Counted from the stretch's first letter, positions 1 through 9,447 are shown. The stretch is 45,409 bases of DNA from an uncultured Clostridia bacterium (GCA_934178555.1 CAKPQL010000013.1:1-45409); one strand, 5' to 3'. Numbers and translations are program-made. The notes: generated from the letters alone by a model not told the origin.

Positions 1-3000
1 ACAATTTTGAAAATTCAAATGAATATTTCTTAATATCTCTGCCTCTTAAAATCGGTCGTATAATTTCAGCAGATTTTGGGTCTTCTGCAACAAGTTTATC
101 TTTAATTTCTTTAGAAATAATAAAAGCATCATTATATCCAGTTAAAATTCCTCGATTTATATTAATATCCCATTTAGCTAAAGGAATCCCTTTTGTCTCC
201 ATTTTTTTCTTTATACTTCTTTCTATATCAGATAAGATAATCCAATTGTTATCTGTATTAAATTCAGTTATTACTTGATTATGTGTAACGTAGTCGTCTA
301 AATTATTTAAGCAGTTTTCCCTAACTTTGCAAGTTATCATTTTATTGGTTGGTTGATTATTTGTTAAAAATAATATATTTGTATCAACTGTAGCTTCATC
401 AAATACTTTTATACTAGCAAAATCTATTAAAAGTTCTGGATTTAATTCTTTTTCTAGAAACTCTCTTAATTTTTCTCCATATCCTGCTCTTATCCATTTA
501 TTAGAAGTTATATAGGCAATAATCCCATTTCTTTTTACAAGTTTTTTTGCTAATTCAAAAAATAAACAATATATATCACCAGTTTTTGTATAAACTTTAT
601 ACTTCATTTTTTGTAACTTATCAGACTCTTCTCCCATTGATTGTAGCTGCATATATGGAGGATTACCAATAATACAATCAAATCCTAAGAATATTCCATT
701 TTCATCTAAAATTTCTGGATATTGAACAGCCCATTCTAAACTCTTATTATATAGTTTCTCTTCTTGTTCTCTTATTTTATCCTCATCTTCAAATATTGAT
801 CTTTGAATTTTAGGATGGATATAAAAATCATCGATATTCTTTATTACTTCTTTTATTTTTATTTTTTCTAACTTATTATCCTCAGATATGTATTTTTTTA
901 CACTTTCTTTATATTTTTGTATTATTTTTTTATTTCCGTCAATATCTAATTGTTTTCCTAAATCAACATTTTTTCCTACATTAAAATTTATTCTATTTAT
1001 TAAAGAATTTCCTGTAACTATATTAATATCTATATTAGGTAGTGTTTGCATTTTACGATTTTTATAATATGCATTTTTTAGTAATTCTATCCATAATCTT
1101 AATTGGCATATATATACTGCTTTTCCGTTCAAATCTGCTCCAAATAAACATTTTTCTATTATTATTCTTTTTTCATTAAATAATGTTTCTTGCATTTTCT
1201 GAGAAATATTACTATCCTTATTATAACAAAATGGTGTCCCTTGGCCATTTTCTATAATCAAAGTATCATCTTCTATATAGATATTAAAGTCTCTAACAGG
1301 TTCATCTGAATTATAATACATTAGTATACCTAATTCATATTTTATAAAAATAATTCTATTTAATAACGATACCAAAAAGTGTCCAGATCCAACAGCTGGA
1401 TCCAAATATGTAATGTTATTTATAATATTATTTATTTTTTTATATAAATCAATTGTAGCATTGTTTTTTATATAAAATCTTAAATCTTTTATATTTTCAA
1501 ATTTTAATTTCAGTTCATCACTTATGCAATTTAAAACATTTTTTTCTACTACTTTTTTTGCCATATATTCAGTTATTTGAGATGGTGTATAAACAGATCC
1601 ATCTTTATACCCATTAATCTTTTCAAATATTAATCCTAGGACAGAAGAATCAATAATATCTTTTGTTCTTTCTTTTACATTATCTTCTATTTCTTTAGAG
1701 CTAAAATCATAACAATTTAAAAATTGAATTAAATATTCGATAATAGGCAATGAATTATATTGTTTATTTTTTAAAATAGAGTCAGATTTAAACTCTAAAT
1801 TATCATTTTTGAGTTCTCCTATATTAATTCCTGATATTTCGATAGATTGACGTTCAAACAAAGCACTATTTAAGTATGGAATAGAAGCAAATTGTTTATA
1901 AAAATCATTTGTATTCCTATCTTCTATATTTTTTCCTAAAATATTAAAAAATAAATTTTCTAAATCTTCAAAATCTTTAATTTTTTCTACATCCAGTATA
2001 TGATATGTTTTTTCATCATTATTAAAACTTATTAACTGACCTTCAAACAATTTTATAAATAATATTCTATCTAACCATATAATTAGTAATTCAAAAGTTT
2101 TTTCTATGGCTTTATCGTGAGATTCATCCTCATTATTAACAAATTTATTATATACTTGATATCCAATGGAATTTTTTATATCTTGATCTATTTTTATGAG
2201 TTTAACATTATGTTCATTAACTTCCTTTAATCCCATTATATAAAGCAGCTCATTATAAAACTTTCTATTTAATGTATGACTACTAACTTGAAATGTATAT
2301 TTTTCTCTTAACAAATAAAATTTACTTAAAATTTTATATAACGAAGATAATGTTTTTGAGGAATTATCATTTTTTATTTCTTTCATATCAAAATATACAT
2401 AATCTATTTTTTCTAAAGCACTTGGATTATCATTTAGATATCTTTTTATATATTCATATATACTTGATGTACTTGATACATTATAATTATTATTTTTAAA
2501 ATTGTAATAATAATTCTCCAAATCTCCCTTTACTATACTTTCAATTGAATCAGATGAAAATATAAAAAATTTTGCAGAATTAGTGGCAATTAATGTTCTT
2601 ATTTGTGAATTTAATTTATTTTTTATTTTTTTACCAGTATATTCTCTTGTTTCCTCTAAATAGTAATAAATTAATTCGTGTAATGCTTTCTTGTTTATAT
2701 TATCTCTATCTAACATTTCATTTTTATTTTGTGGAGTTTTTGTTTCTATCATACAAAGCAACTGTCCATTTTTTGTAATTACACTATCAATATTTCCTTT
2801 TGTATTAATATTATATCCATACTCATTGTAAAAATTATTTTCAAAAAATGAATTTACCAATTTTTTAAAATATTCTTCATTCTCTCCCCTTTTAAAAGCT
2901 TCATTTACATTATCAGCATATCTATTCAAATTTTCTGAAAACTTTTCTATAATATTTGAATCTATAGATTTTTTATAAAATCTTAAATCTTGTTTTTTCA

Positions 3001-3028
3001 ATGCTTCCTGCAAAGATATTTCACTCAT
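1..3028 (-). CDS. Type IIG-like restriction endonuclease/N6-adenine methyltransferase (3' end outside window)
   Basis: The frame is open from ATG 3028 to the window edge, about 1009 residues with no stop, so the C-terminus is missing. An N-terminal PD-(D/E)xK-type nuclease is suggested by D81 followed by E95-T-K97. The methyltransferase core has motif I DPAVGSGHF at about 543-551 and motif IV NPPY at 789-792, typical of N6-adenine methylases of the Eco57I class. The last visible residues include RPILRGRDIKKY, as found at the start of the TaqI-type specificity domain. The family cuts and methylates DNA with one polypeptide. The gap of about 240 residues between motifs I and IV is long. No separate specificity, nuclease or BREX gene is visible beside it, though the left side is not shown. 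BREX PglX is a related alternative, but the ETK nuclease motif favours Type IIG. The start has a weak upstream AGGTGAAAGT ribosome site. Confidence 0.85.
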   Translation of the reverse strand, partial: MSEISLQEALKKQDLRFYKKSIDSNIIEKFSENLNRYADNVNEAFKRGENEEYFKKLVNSFFENNFYNEYGYNINTKGNIDSVITKNGQLLCMIETKTPQNKNEMLDRDNINKKALHELIYYYLEETREYTGKKIKNKLNSQIRTLIATNSAKFFIFSSDSIESIVKGDLENYYYNFKNNNYNVSSTSSIYEYIKRYLNDNPSALEKIDYVYFDMKEIKNDNSSKTLSSLYKILSKFYLLREKYTFQVSSHTLNRKFYNELLYIMGLKEVNEHNVKLIKIDQDIKNSIGYQVYNKFVNNEDESHDKAIEKTFELLIIWLDRILFIKLFEGQLISFNNDEKTYHILDVEKIKDFEDLENLFFNILGKNIEDRNTNDFYKQFASIPYLNSALFERQSIEISGINIGELKNDNLEFKSDSILKNKQYNSLPIIEYLIQFLNCYDFSSKEIEDNVKERTKDIIDSSVLGLIFEKINGYKDGSVYTPSQITEYMAKKVVEKNVLNCISDELKLKFENIKDLRFYIKNNATIDLYKKINNIINNITYLDPAVGSGHFLVSLLNRIIFIKYELGILMYYNSDEPVRDFNIYIEDDTLIIENGQGTPFCYNKDSNISQKMQETLFNEKRIIIEKCLFGADLNGKAVYICQLRLWIELLKNAYYKNRKMQTLPNIDINIVTGNSLINRINFNVGKNVDLGKQLDIDGNKKIIQKYKESVKKYISEDNKLEKIKIKEVIKNIDDFYIHPKIQRSIFEDEDKIREQEEKLYNKSLEWAVQYPEILDENGIFLGFDCIIGNPPYMQLQSMGEESDKLQKMKYKVYTKTGDIYCLFFELAKKLVKRNGIIAYITSNKWIRAGYGEKLREFLEKELNPELLIDFASIKVFDEATVDTNILFLTNNQPTNKMITCKVRENCLNNLDDYVTHNQVITEFNTDNNWIILSDIERSIKKKMETKGIPLAKWDININRGILTGYNDAFIISKEIKDKLVAEDPKSAEIIRPILRGRDIKKYSFEFSKL

Positions 3029-3848
3029 ACTTTCACCTCAATTAATTACTCTGGTATCTCCCCTTTGGAGAAGTAAACTATGTGCATTAATTTCTACTTC
3101 ATTATTTTCTATATATCAATATTATTACTTTTTAATAAAACATTTCTTGATTTACTATCTTCATATCTTGAGATTATTTCACAATCAGCCTTTTCTACAT
3201 TAACGCTAATTTGTTCAATTATCCTTTTATTTTCTTATTTATAATATATAATGTCTGTATTCTTTTATTTTTTTGATTATCTATTTTCCTAAAATTTATA
3301 TCTCCATTAATCTGTTGCTTTTCAGCACCATTCTCATCAATTATAGTTCTTGTATCCATATATGATAAAAAGATTTTATAACTAGTATATTGGATTTTAT
3401 TACACCTATTATTACATTGATTGATGCTTTTGGCGTTGATATAACAATATTAATACTAACTGCTCTTGACCTTTTGGTTAATACTTTTCTATTTTTTTAT
3501 TTTTATATAACATTTTCTCCATTTAATGCACCTTTTTATTTCCTACGTTCTTTATATCCCCCCCCTAATATATAATTGCATAAAAATTATATAATAATGT
3601 TATCGCGAAATTTGTCGAACCATAATAGAAAAAGCAGAAAATTTAATTTTTATTAAACTTTCCACTTTTATTTTTATAATTATATAAAATTATTTTTATG
3701 CATAGTTCTTTATTATGTCTTAATATAATTTTAGATTTTTTATATCCCAAAATATATTTTATCTTTTAACTATCTATTTTACACTTCCCATGTACACTAT
3801 TTTTTATCAATGACACTCCACATTTTCTACAATTTTTTCAACTATTAA
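3029..3848. other. 820-base stretch without an intact gene
   Basis: No intact gene or RNA is seen. The minus strand carries short coding-like fragments interrupted by stops and frame changes (see 3109-3359), and the segment next to 3849 matches a related segment near 4810-4875. The region is extremely AT-rich, with a run of nine C/G at about 3558-3566. It looks like the remains of decayed genes next to a restriction-modification gene. I could not identify the ancestors. Confidence 0.5.
3109..3359 (-). pseudogene. Decayed coding remnant, unidentified
   Basis: On the minus strand an ATG at 3359 opens a 46-codon frame (MDTRTIIDENGAEKQ...) that stops at 3219. The protein-like text continues in another frame (IIEQISVNVEKADCEII... 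to SNNIDI) up to a stop at 3109. The composition looks like real protein in both halves, which suggests one former gene with a frame change near 3220. Unlike the three broken genes elsewhere in the window, there is no CGG at this break. The family was not recognised. Confidence 0.3.
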
Positions 3849-4586
3849 TTAATCTATTATTTTTCTGCATTCTTCTCTTACAATACATTCATCACATTTA
3901 GGATTTTTCGGTCTACAATAAGTTCTTCCAATTTCCCAACATGAAAAATCTATTATTCCAGGAAATTCCGGATTTAATTCTCTAGCTTTATACACCACCA
4001 TTTTATTATCTGCATTTTTAGGAACAAATCCCATTCTTCTTATTACCCTATTTATATGCACATCAGTTGAAATATCTATACTATAGTAATCTGAAAATTC
4101 TATTTTAAATTGTCTAGCTAAAATATTAGCTGTCATAGTTGCTATCTTTAAACCACAGCCATTAAATCTTAATAGTTCATATACAACTTTCGCACTACTT
4201 GGCTTATTTTTCCAAATTAATGAAACATCACCATTAAAATCATTTAGTATTCTATGTACCGCATCATAAAATACTTTTGCAGAAACATTATTAAATCTAT
4301 GTAATTTATTTTTCTCAAACATCTCTATATATTCTTTTAAAGTAATTTTTCCTAGTTCCTTAATGTCAAATGTTCCTAATATTTTATAGATTTTATATGG
4401 TATTTGCCATGCGATTTCTGCTTTCATTTGTTTATCCATTAAACACGCTAAGACGAATGCATGAGGATAGTTTTCTAAATCATTTAAAAATCTATTCTCT
4501 TCCTCATCATCTAAAAAATGCACAATTTGATTATTTTTTATACTATAAAATCTTTCTTCTCCAATTCTTACAATTAATGGTTTCAT
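3849..4586 (-). CDS. Endonuclease III-like HhH-GPD DNA glycosylase with [4Fe-4S] cluster
   Basis: This is a base-excision repair glycosylase of the HhH-GPD superfamily. Numbered from the upstream GTG at 4595, the helix-hairpin-helix is GCGLKIA (146-152) with K150 at the position of the lyase lysine of endonuclease III. The catalytic aspartate is D178 in STDVHINR. The C-terminal cysteines C227-x6-C234-x2-C237-x5-C243 have the exact spacing of the endonuclease III iron-sulfur loop. I prefer ATG 4586, because the GGAAAG ribosome site lies about 11 bases before it but only 2 bases before the GTG. The N-terminal half diverges from canonical Nth, so substrate specificity (oxidised pyrimidine or other) is open. 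It stands alone, downstream of a hairpin and a tiny frame at 4649-4738. Confidence 0.8.
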   Translation of the reverse strand: MKPLIVRIGEERFYSIKNNQIVHFLDDEEENRFLNDLENYPHAFVLACLMDKQMKAEIAWQIPYKIYKILGTFDIKELGKITLKEYIEMFEKNKLHRFNNVSAKVFYDAVHRILNDFNGDVSLIWKNKPSSAKVVYELLRFNGCGLKIATMTANILARQFKIEFSDYYSIDISTDVHINRVIRRMGFVPKNADNKMVVYKARELNPEFPGIIDFSCWEIGRTYCRPKNPKCDECIVREECRKIID

Positions 4587-4648
4587 CTTTTTCACTTCTT
4601 TCCTATTTTTTCGATACAGTTCAAATAAATTAATTGACTTTCCATTTT

Positions 4649-4738
4649 TTAGCGTAAAACATATATATTGCTCTTGTAATTATTATTTATTCCTTGCACA
4701 ATTACATAAAAATCAATATCTCTTGTTACTTGTGGCAT
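4649..4738 (-). CDS. Possible 29-residue small protein or truncated N-terminus
   Basis: An ATG at 4738 (MPQVTRDIDFYVI...) is preceded at good distance by AAGGAGAG and stops at 4649. The good ribosome site is the only real support. It may be the surviving 5' end of a lost gene. No family was recognised. Confidence 0.25.
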   Translation of the reverse strand: MPQVTRDIDFYVIVQGINNNYKSNIYVLR

Positions 4739-4773
4739 AGCAATACTCTCCTTATTATACTCCCCCATAAAGT

Positions 4774-4812
4774 AAAAAACTTTATGCCATTATTTTAGCA
4801 TAAAGCCTTTTT
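4774..4812 (-). terminator. Rho-independent terminator after the YdbC-like gene
   Basis: The 8-bp stem CTTTATGC/GCATAAAG (4780-4787 with 4798-4805) is followed on the minus strand by TTTTTTAC. The plus strand also ends in a T-run, so it could work in both directions. Confidence 0.6.
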
Positions 4813-4881
4813 ATCTTTCAGCTATTTATTTTGCACATATTTTACGTTTCCAGTGGGCACTTGTCACACCACTCATATTAA

Positions 4882-5100
4882 TTACAAATTATTATCTAAC
4901 AATTCCTTCAATTTTACAACTTCATCTTTTGTTAAAGTAATTCCCTTACTCATTCTATCATGATTTTCAGACCAGTCTCTTAAATCATATTTTGGTTCTC
5001 TATCATTCCAGCTAACTAAATTTAATTCCTTCTTCCATCCCTTGTCTCCTTCTGACAAAACTCCCAATTGTTCTACTATATCAAACTTTATTTCTGGCAT
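4882..5100 (-). CDS. YdbC/PC4-like single-stranded DNA-binding protein
   Basis: This 72-residue protein has the layout of the bacterial YdbC family, which shares the PC4 transcription-coactivator fold and binds single-stranded nucleic acid. The features are an N-terminal strand (PEIKFDIVEQLGVLSEG), the GW-KELNLVSWND strand, then KYDLRDWSENHDRMSKGITLT and a C-terminal helix. The length is normal for the family. A ribosome site GGAGATGGAGCT precedes the ATG, and a promoter lies at 5147-5176. It is transcribed alone. Its cellular role is not established for the family. Confidence 0.75.
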   Translation of the reverse strand: MPEIKFDIVEQLGVLSEGDKGWKKELNLVSWNDREPKYDLRDWSENHDRMSKGITLTKDEVVKLKELLDNNL

Positions 5101-5146
5101 AGCTCCATCTCCTTTTTAATATTATCTCCTTAATCTATCTTTATAT

Positions 5147-5176
5147 ATTATACACAATAAACATATAAAAAGTAAA
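5147..5176 (-). promoter_or_regulatory. Predicted sigma-A-type promoter for the YdbC-like gene
   Basis: On the minus strand, TTTACT (5171-5176) and a perfect TATAAT (5147-5152) are 18 bases apart, about 45 bases upstream of the start codon. Confidence 0.5.
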
Positions 5177-5196
5177 CTTTTATTTTCAAAAATGCT

Positions 5197-6255
5197 CTAT
5201 TTTATCATATTTAGTATTTCCTGTTTTAACACGTCTACAATTTCTTCCTGTTTTACTTTTTTTATTATCTCACCTTTTTTGAATAGCAATCCTTCTTTTA
5301 TTCCTCCTGCTATTCCTATATCCGCTTCTCTTGCTTCTCCTGGTCCATTTACCGCACATCCCATCACGGCCACTGTTATGTTTGCTTCTATCGTTTGCAA
5401 AAATTCCTCAACTTGTTTTGCTATTGGTATTAAATCTATTTGCGTTCTTCCGCATGTTGGACATGATACTAATACTGGTGAATTAGAATATAGTCCACAA
5501 TTTTTTAATATTTCTTTAGCTACTTTTACTTCCTTTACAGGATCATCTGATAAAGATACCCTTATTGTGTCTCCTATTCCTTGTCTTAACATACACCCCA
5601 ATCCAATACTTGATTTTATTGTTCCACTAAAATCTGTTCCACTTTCAGTTACTCCTAAATGTAATGGATAAGGAAATGTTTTTGCAGCTTCTTCATATGC
5701 TTCTATACACAAATCTAAATTCGATGCTTTTAGAGATATGGCAATATCTCTAAAGTTCAATTCTTCCAAAATCGCAACATGCCTTGCAGCACTTTCTACC
5801 ATTGCTTTTGCTGTTGGCTTTTTATATTTTTCTAATAAATCTTTTTCTAATGAACCTGAATTTACTCCTATTCTTATTGGAATATGTTTTTCTTTGCAAG
5901 CATCAACAACCATTTTTACTCTATCCTTAGAACCAATATTTCCAGGATTTATTCTTACTTTATCTACTCCTGCATTAATAGCTTCTAATGCTATTCTATA
6001 ATCAAAATGAATATCTGCAACTATTGGTATATGTATTTTTTCTTTTATCTGCTTTATTGCTTTTGCATCCTCTAAATCCATACATGCAACTCTTATAATT
6101 TCACATCCAGCTTTTTCTAATTCTAAAATTTGATTTACAGTTGATTCTACATCTTTTGTTTTTGTATTACACATAGATTGAATTACAACTTTATTTTGTC
6201 CTCCTATTTGTACATCCCCAACCATTATCTTTCTTGTATCAGTTCTTTTTAACAT
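5197..6255 (-). CDS. ispG: 4-Hydroxy-3-methylbut-2-en-1-yl diphosphate synthase (flavodoxin)
   Basis: IspG (GcpE) makes HMBPP from 2-C-methyl-D-erythritol 2,4-cyclodiphosphate in the MEP isoprenoid pathway, using a [4Fe-4S] cluster. The TIM-barrel part includes IQSMCNTKTKDVEST and VRINPGNIG. The cluster ligands are C265 and C268 (SCPTCGRTQ), C300 (MGCAVNGPGEA) and E307, all in the bacterial arrangement. The 352-residue length is normal for the short bacterial form. A GGAGGTC-type ribosome site sits just before ATG 6255. It lies between the YdbC-like gene and the 67-residue orphan on the same strand, but dxr and the other MEP genes are not in the window. Confidence 0.97.
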   Translation of the reverse strand: MLKRTDTRKIMVGDVQIGGQNKVVIQSMCNTKTKDVESTVNQILELEKAGCEIIRVACMDLEDAKAIKQIKEKIHIPIVADIHFDYRIALEAINAGVDKVRINPGNIGSKDRVKMVVDACKEKHIPIRIGVNSGSLEKDLLEKYKKPTAKAMVESAARHVAILEELNFRDIAISLKASNLDLCIEAYEEAAKTFPYPLHLGVTESGTDFSGTIKSSIGLGCMLRQGIGDTIRVSLSDDPVKEVKVAKEILKNCGLYSNSPVLVSCPTCGRTQIDLIPIAKQVEEFLQTIEANITVAVMGCAVNGPGEAREADIGIAGGIKEGLLFKKGEIIKKVKQEEIVDVLKQEILNMIK

Positions 6256-6329
6256 AAAAGACCTCCAAATTTATTACATTAATTTATATTTATAATTCTA
6301 TATCTATATTTATAAAAAATCAAGTTTGC

Positions 6330-6372
6330 TAATAAAAAGAAACGACCCACGGATAAAATCTCGTGAATCGCT
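6330..6372 (-). terminator. Rho-independent terminator after the 67-residue orphan
   Basis: On the minus strand, CGATTCACG (6362-6370) pairs with CGTGGGTCG (6343-6351), a 9-bp stem with two G-T pairs, followed by TTTCTTTTTATT. It separates the orphan from ispG. Confidence 0.65.
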
Positions 6373-6399
6373 TTTTGTTGCTATTTTGTTTTAGGCATA

Positions 6400-6603
6400 T
6401 TAATCATCAAGATACTCAGAAGCGTTAATATTTTCTTCTTTCTCAGGCTTCTCGAAAGTGAACATTGCCACCGTATCTTTAATAATAGTTGGAACTTCTC
6501 TTAGGTACCAGCCTTGCTCTTCTTTCGTCCTGATAAGTTCATTTGCCTCAGCCTCAAAACCCGCATCAACAAAAACGGTTGCAACACATGTCAGCATATT
6601 CAT
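6400..6603 (-). CDS. Hypothetical 67-residue protein, GC-richer than its surroundings
   Basis: This small acidic protein (MNMLTCVATVFVDAGFEAEANELIRTKEEQGWYLREVP...) is not recognised. It has its own strong promoter (6681-6709), an AAGGAGGATGTTAGT ribosome site and its own terminator, so it looks like a complete one-gene unit. The codons (GCG, ACG, CAG, AAC, GTC types) are visibly richer in G and C than those of all neighbours, which suggests recent acquisition. It shows no signal peptide or membrane segment. The single cysteine and the predicted alpha/beta pattern give no function. The closely packed gene signals make a real gene likely. Confidence 0.65.
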   Translation of the reverse strand: MNMLTCVATVFVDAGFEAEANELIRTKEEQGWYLREVPTIIKDTVAMFTFEKPEKEENINASEYLDD

Positions 6604-6680
6604 ACTAACATCCTCCTTGTAAAAAATTCATATGTTGTCTCAAAGTCATTTGGAATAAGGAGATAACATAAGTTACTATA

Positions 6681-6709
6681 ATTATATCATATTTTTAACT
6701 CTTTATCAA
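6681..6709 (-). promoter_or_regulatory. Strong predicted promoter of the 67-residue orphan
   Basis: On the minus strand, TTGATA (6704-6709) and TATAAT (6681-6686) are exactly 17 bases apart, with a leader of about 70 bases before the start codon. Confidence 0.6.
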
Positions 6710-6819
6710 ACACACTTATAAAATACAAATTTTAGGTAAAAATATATATCATTAAGAATATAGTAATTTACAGCATTTGCTAGTATCTTTTAATAAAAAT
6801 ATATAGGAGGATTGATTTT

Positions 6820-9447
6820 TTGGCAAGCAAAATTTCTGATAAATCTAATACTTTTTCCGATAATTTAATCAAAATGTACAATACCCCCTCTCTTCTAAAA
6901 AAAGAACAATTTTTAGAAAAGTTTTCTGTAAATCCAAATGGATTATCCTCACATGACGCAGAATTGAATATTTCACAATATGGATTAAACCAGCTAAAAC
7001 AAGCTAAACAAAAGAAATGGCATAATTGCCTTTTTTCCAGTTTATTTAGTCCATTTAATGGTATTTTAATGGGAATAATTTTTATTTTAATTTATACAGA
7101 TATCATTCTTTTAGAACCACCAAGTTATGCAAATATAATAGTTATTTTAATATTAATTATTACAAGTACACTCTTAGAATTTTTTGAAGAATTTCGCTCT
7201 AACAAAGCTGCCGAAAAACTGAAAGAATTAGTTTCGGCTAATTCAACTGTTATTCGTAATGGTATCGAAATAAAAATACCTATGAAAGAAGTTACTATTG
7301 GAGATATCATTGTATTATCCGCCGGCGATATGATTCCAGCTGATTTAAGACTTATAGAATCCAAAGATTTATATGTTAGTCAATCTTCGCTTACCGGTGA
7401 ATCTGATGCTGTAAAAAAGATAGTTGATACAGAAAATTCATCTATAGAATCAGTTACAGACTTAGATAATATTTGTTTTATGGGGACAAATGTTATAAGT
7501 GGCTATGCAAAAGGAGTTGTCTTTGCAATTAGTAATTCCACATATTTAGGGAAAATTGCCCATACCATAAATTCTGGCAAGCCTCAAACCGCATTTCAAA
7601 AAGGAATTACAAATGTAGGTAAATTACTTATACGCTTTATGCTATTCATGATTCCTATAACTTTTTTAGTAAATGCATGGAAACATGATACATTAACTGC
7701 TTTTACATTTTCTGTTGCTATTGCTATTGGAATTACCCCTTTATTATTACCAGTTATCTTATCCTCTAACTTAGCTAATGGAGCTATTAGAATGTCTAAG
7801 AAAAAAACAATTGTAAAAAGACTAGATTCTATTCAAAGCTTTGGCGCAATGAATATTTTATGTACTGATAAGACAGGAACCTTAACAGAAGATAATATTG
7901 TTCTAGAAAAGTATTTAGATGTTCAAGGAAATGAAAACCCAAAAATTCTTGAAACAGTATTCTTAAATTCACATTTTCAGACAGGATTAAAAGGAAATAT
8001 AGATGAAGCAATTATAAAACGAGCCCATTCAGAAGGTTTAAGCGCATTTATAAAATCTTATAAGAAAATTGATGAGATTCCTTTTGATTTTTCACGAAGG
8101 AGATTATCTGTAATAGTGTCAGATTTAAACAATAAATATACATTAATTACCAAAGGAGCACTAGAAGAAATACTAAGCATATGTAAATACATGGATTATA
8201 ATGGTGAAGTTATCCCTATAACTAATGAAAAAAAAGATTATATTAGAAAATTAACTAAAGAATTAAATGAATCTGGTTTAAGAGTTGTTGCAGTAGCATA
8301 TAAAAATAATATTAATCCTTCAAATGAATTTAGCATAAAGGATGAAAATAATATGATATTAATAGGATTTACTGGTTTTTTAGATCCTCCTAAAGAATCT
8401 GCTAAAGAATCTATTGAAAAATTAAACAATAATGGCATTAGAGTTATTGTTCTAACAGGAGATAACGAAGCTGTTACAAAATGTATTTGTTCAAAAGTTG
8501 GAATAAATACTACAAGAATAATTACAGGAAACAAATTAGACAAAATGTCTGATACTGCAGTTTTACGCATATTAAGAGACACAAATATTTTTGCAAAACT
8601 TTCTCCTATTCAAAAAGCCAGAATTGTAAGACTATTAAAAGAAGCTGGCAATGTTGTAGGATATATGGGTGATGGAATAAATGATGCTCCATCCATTACA
8701 AATTCAGAAGTTGGAATTTCCGTTGATACAGCAGTTGACATTGCAAAAGAGACAGCAGATATTATTCTCTTAGAAAAAGACTTAAATGTATTAATTGATG
8801 GAGTTAAAGAAGGAAGAAAGACTTTTGGCAATTTACTTAAATATATAAAAATGGCTGTAAGCTTTAACTTTGGCGAAGTATTATCCGTGCTAATTGCAAG
8901 TTTACTTTTACCCTTCTTTCCTATAACTCCTATTCAATTGCTAGTTCAAAGTTTACTCTATGATATAGGACAACTTACATTACCTTTTGATAACGTTGAT
9001 GATGAATATCTTAGGAAACCACAAAATTGGAATATGAAAAGTATAAAGAATTTTATGTTTTTTATGGGGCCAATTAGTTCTATGTTTGACCTAATAGTAT
9101 TTGCCACCTTGTGGTTTGGATTTAAACTAAGATTACCAGACGCAGCATTATTTCAAACAATATGGTTTTCTTATGGAGTTGTTTCAAATTTAGTAGGACT
9201 CCACGTAATACGTACATCAAAAATTCCAATAAAAGAGAGTAATGCATCAAAAATGGTATATTTTTCATCAATTACACTTAGTATTATTGCAATAATATTT
9301 CCATTTACATTTTTAGGGAAACTCATTGGATTAGTTGCATTACCTTTAAAATATATTTCAATAATTATATTAACCCCATTATTATATGTAATTGTAGCAA
9401 TGATTGTAAAAAAGGACTATATAAAAAAACGTGGAGATTGGATATGA
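6820..9447 (+). CDS. mgtA: P-type Mg2+-transporting ATPase (MgtA/MgtB type, P3B)
   Basis: This membrane ATPase imports Mg2+. The 875 residues carry an N-terminal cation-ATPase domain, the actuator loop TGES (192-195), the phosphorylation site CTDKTGTLTED with D350, the KGALEEIL nucleotide-binding segment and GDGINDAP (617-624). The long hydrophobic C-terminal half has the usual extra helices. The CTDKTGTLTEDNIVLEKY signature fits Mg2+ ATPases better than Ca2+ pumps. The start is TTG, fixed by AGGAGG nine bases upstream. There is no M-box-like structure in the roughly 150-base leader that I can recognise. It is monocistronic, between a divergent orphan and a convergent desulfoferrodoxin gene. 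Confidence 0.9.
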   Translation: MASKISDKSNTFSDNLIKMYNTPSLLKKEQFLEKFSVNPNGLSSHDAELNISQYGLNQLKQAKQKKWHNCLFSSLFSPFNGILMGIIFILIYTDIILLEPPSYANIIVILILIITSTLLEFFEEFRSNKAAEKLKELVSANSTVIRNGIEIKIPMKEVTIGDIIVLSAGDMIPADLRLIESKDLYVSQSSLTGESDAVKKIVDTENSSIESVTDLDNICFMGTNVISGYAKGVVFAISNSTYLGKIAHTINSGKPQTAFQKGITNVGKLLIRFMLFMIPITFLVNAWKHDTLTAFTFSVAIAIGITPLLLPVILSSNLANGAIRMSKKKTIVKRLDSIQSFGAMNILCTDKTGTLTEDNIVLEKYLDVQGNENPKILETVFLNSHFQTGLKGNIDEAIIKRAHSEGLSAFIKSYKKIDEIPFDFSRRRLSVIVSDLNNKYTLITKGALEEILSICKYMDYNGEVIPITNEKKDYIRKLTKELNESGLRVVAVAYKNNINPSNEFSIKDENNMILIGFTGFLDPPKESAKESIEKLNNNGIRVIVLTGDNEAVTKCICSKVGINTTRIITGNKLDKMSDTAVLRILRDTNIFAKLSPIQKARIVRLLKEAGNVVGYMGDGINDAPSITNSEVGISVDTAVDIAKETADIILLEKDLNVLIDGVKEGRKTFGNLLKYIKMAVSFNFGEVLSVLIASLLLPFFPITPIQLLVQSLLYDIGQLTLPFDNVDDEYLRKPQNWNMKSIKNFMFFMGPISSMFDLIVFATLWFGFKLRLPDAALFQTIWFSYGVVSNLVGLHVIRTSKIPIKESNASKMVYFSSITLSIIAIIFPFTFLGKLIGLVALPLKYISIIILTPLLYVIVAMIVKKDYIKKRGDWI

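Noticed and set aside
1..3028. BREX methylase PglX
   Set aside because: The N-terminal E-T-K nuclease motif and absence of visible BREX genes favour Type IIG, although the left flank is unseen.
3109..3359. A further CGG-type recoding site in the decayed remnant
   Set aside because: The frame change there has no CGG, and several other stops follow, so it looks like ordinary decay.
3390..3575. A 61-residue plus-strand frame (MDFITPIITLIDAFGVD...)
   Set aside because: It has no ribosome site, is hydrophobic and T-rich as expected of an antisense shadow, and ends in a run of C with no family resemblance.
6604..6819. A Mg2+ M-box riboswitch before the Mg2+ ATPase
   Set aside because: I found none of the conserved M-box segments. 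The region holds the divergent orphan's promoter.
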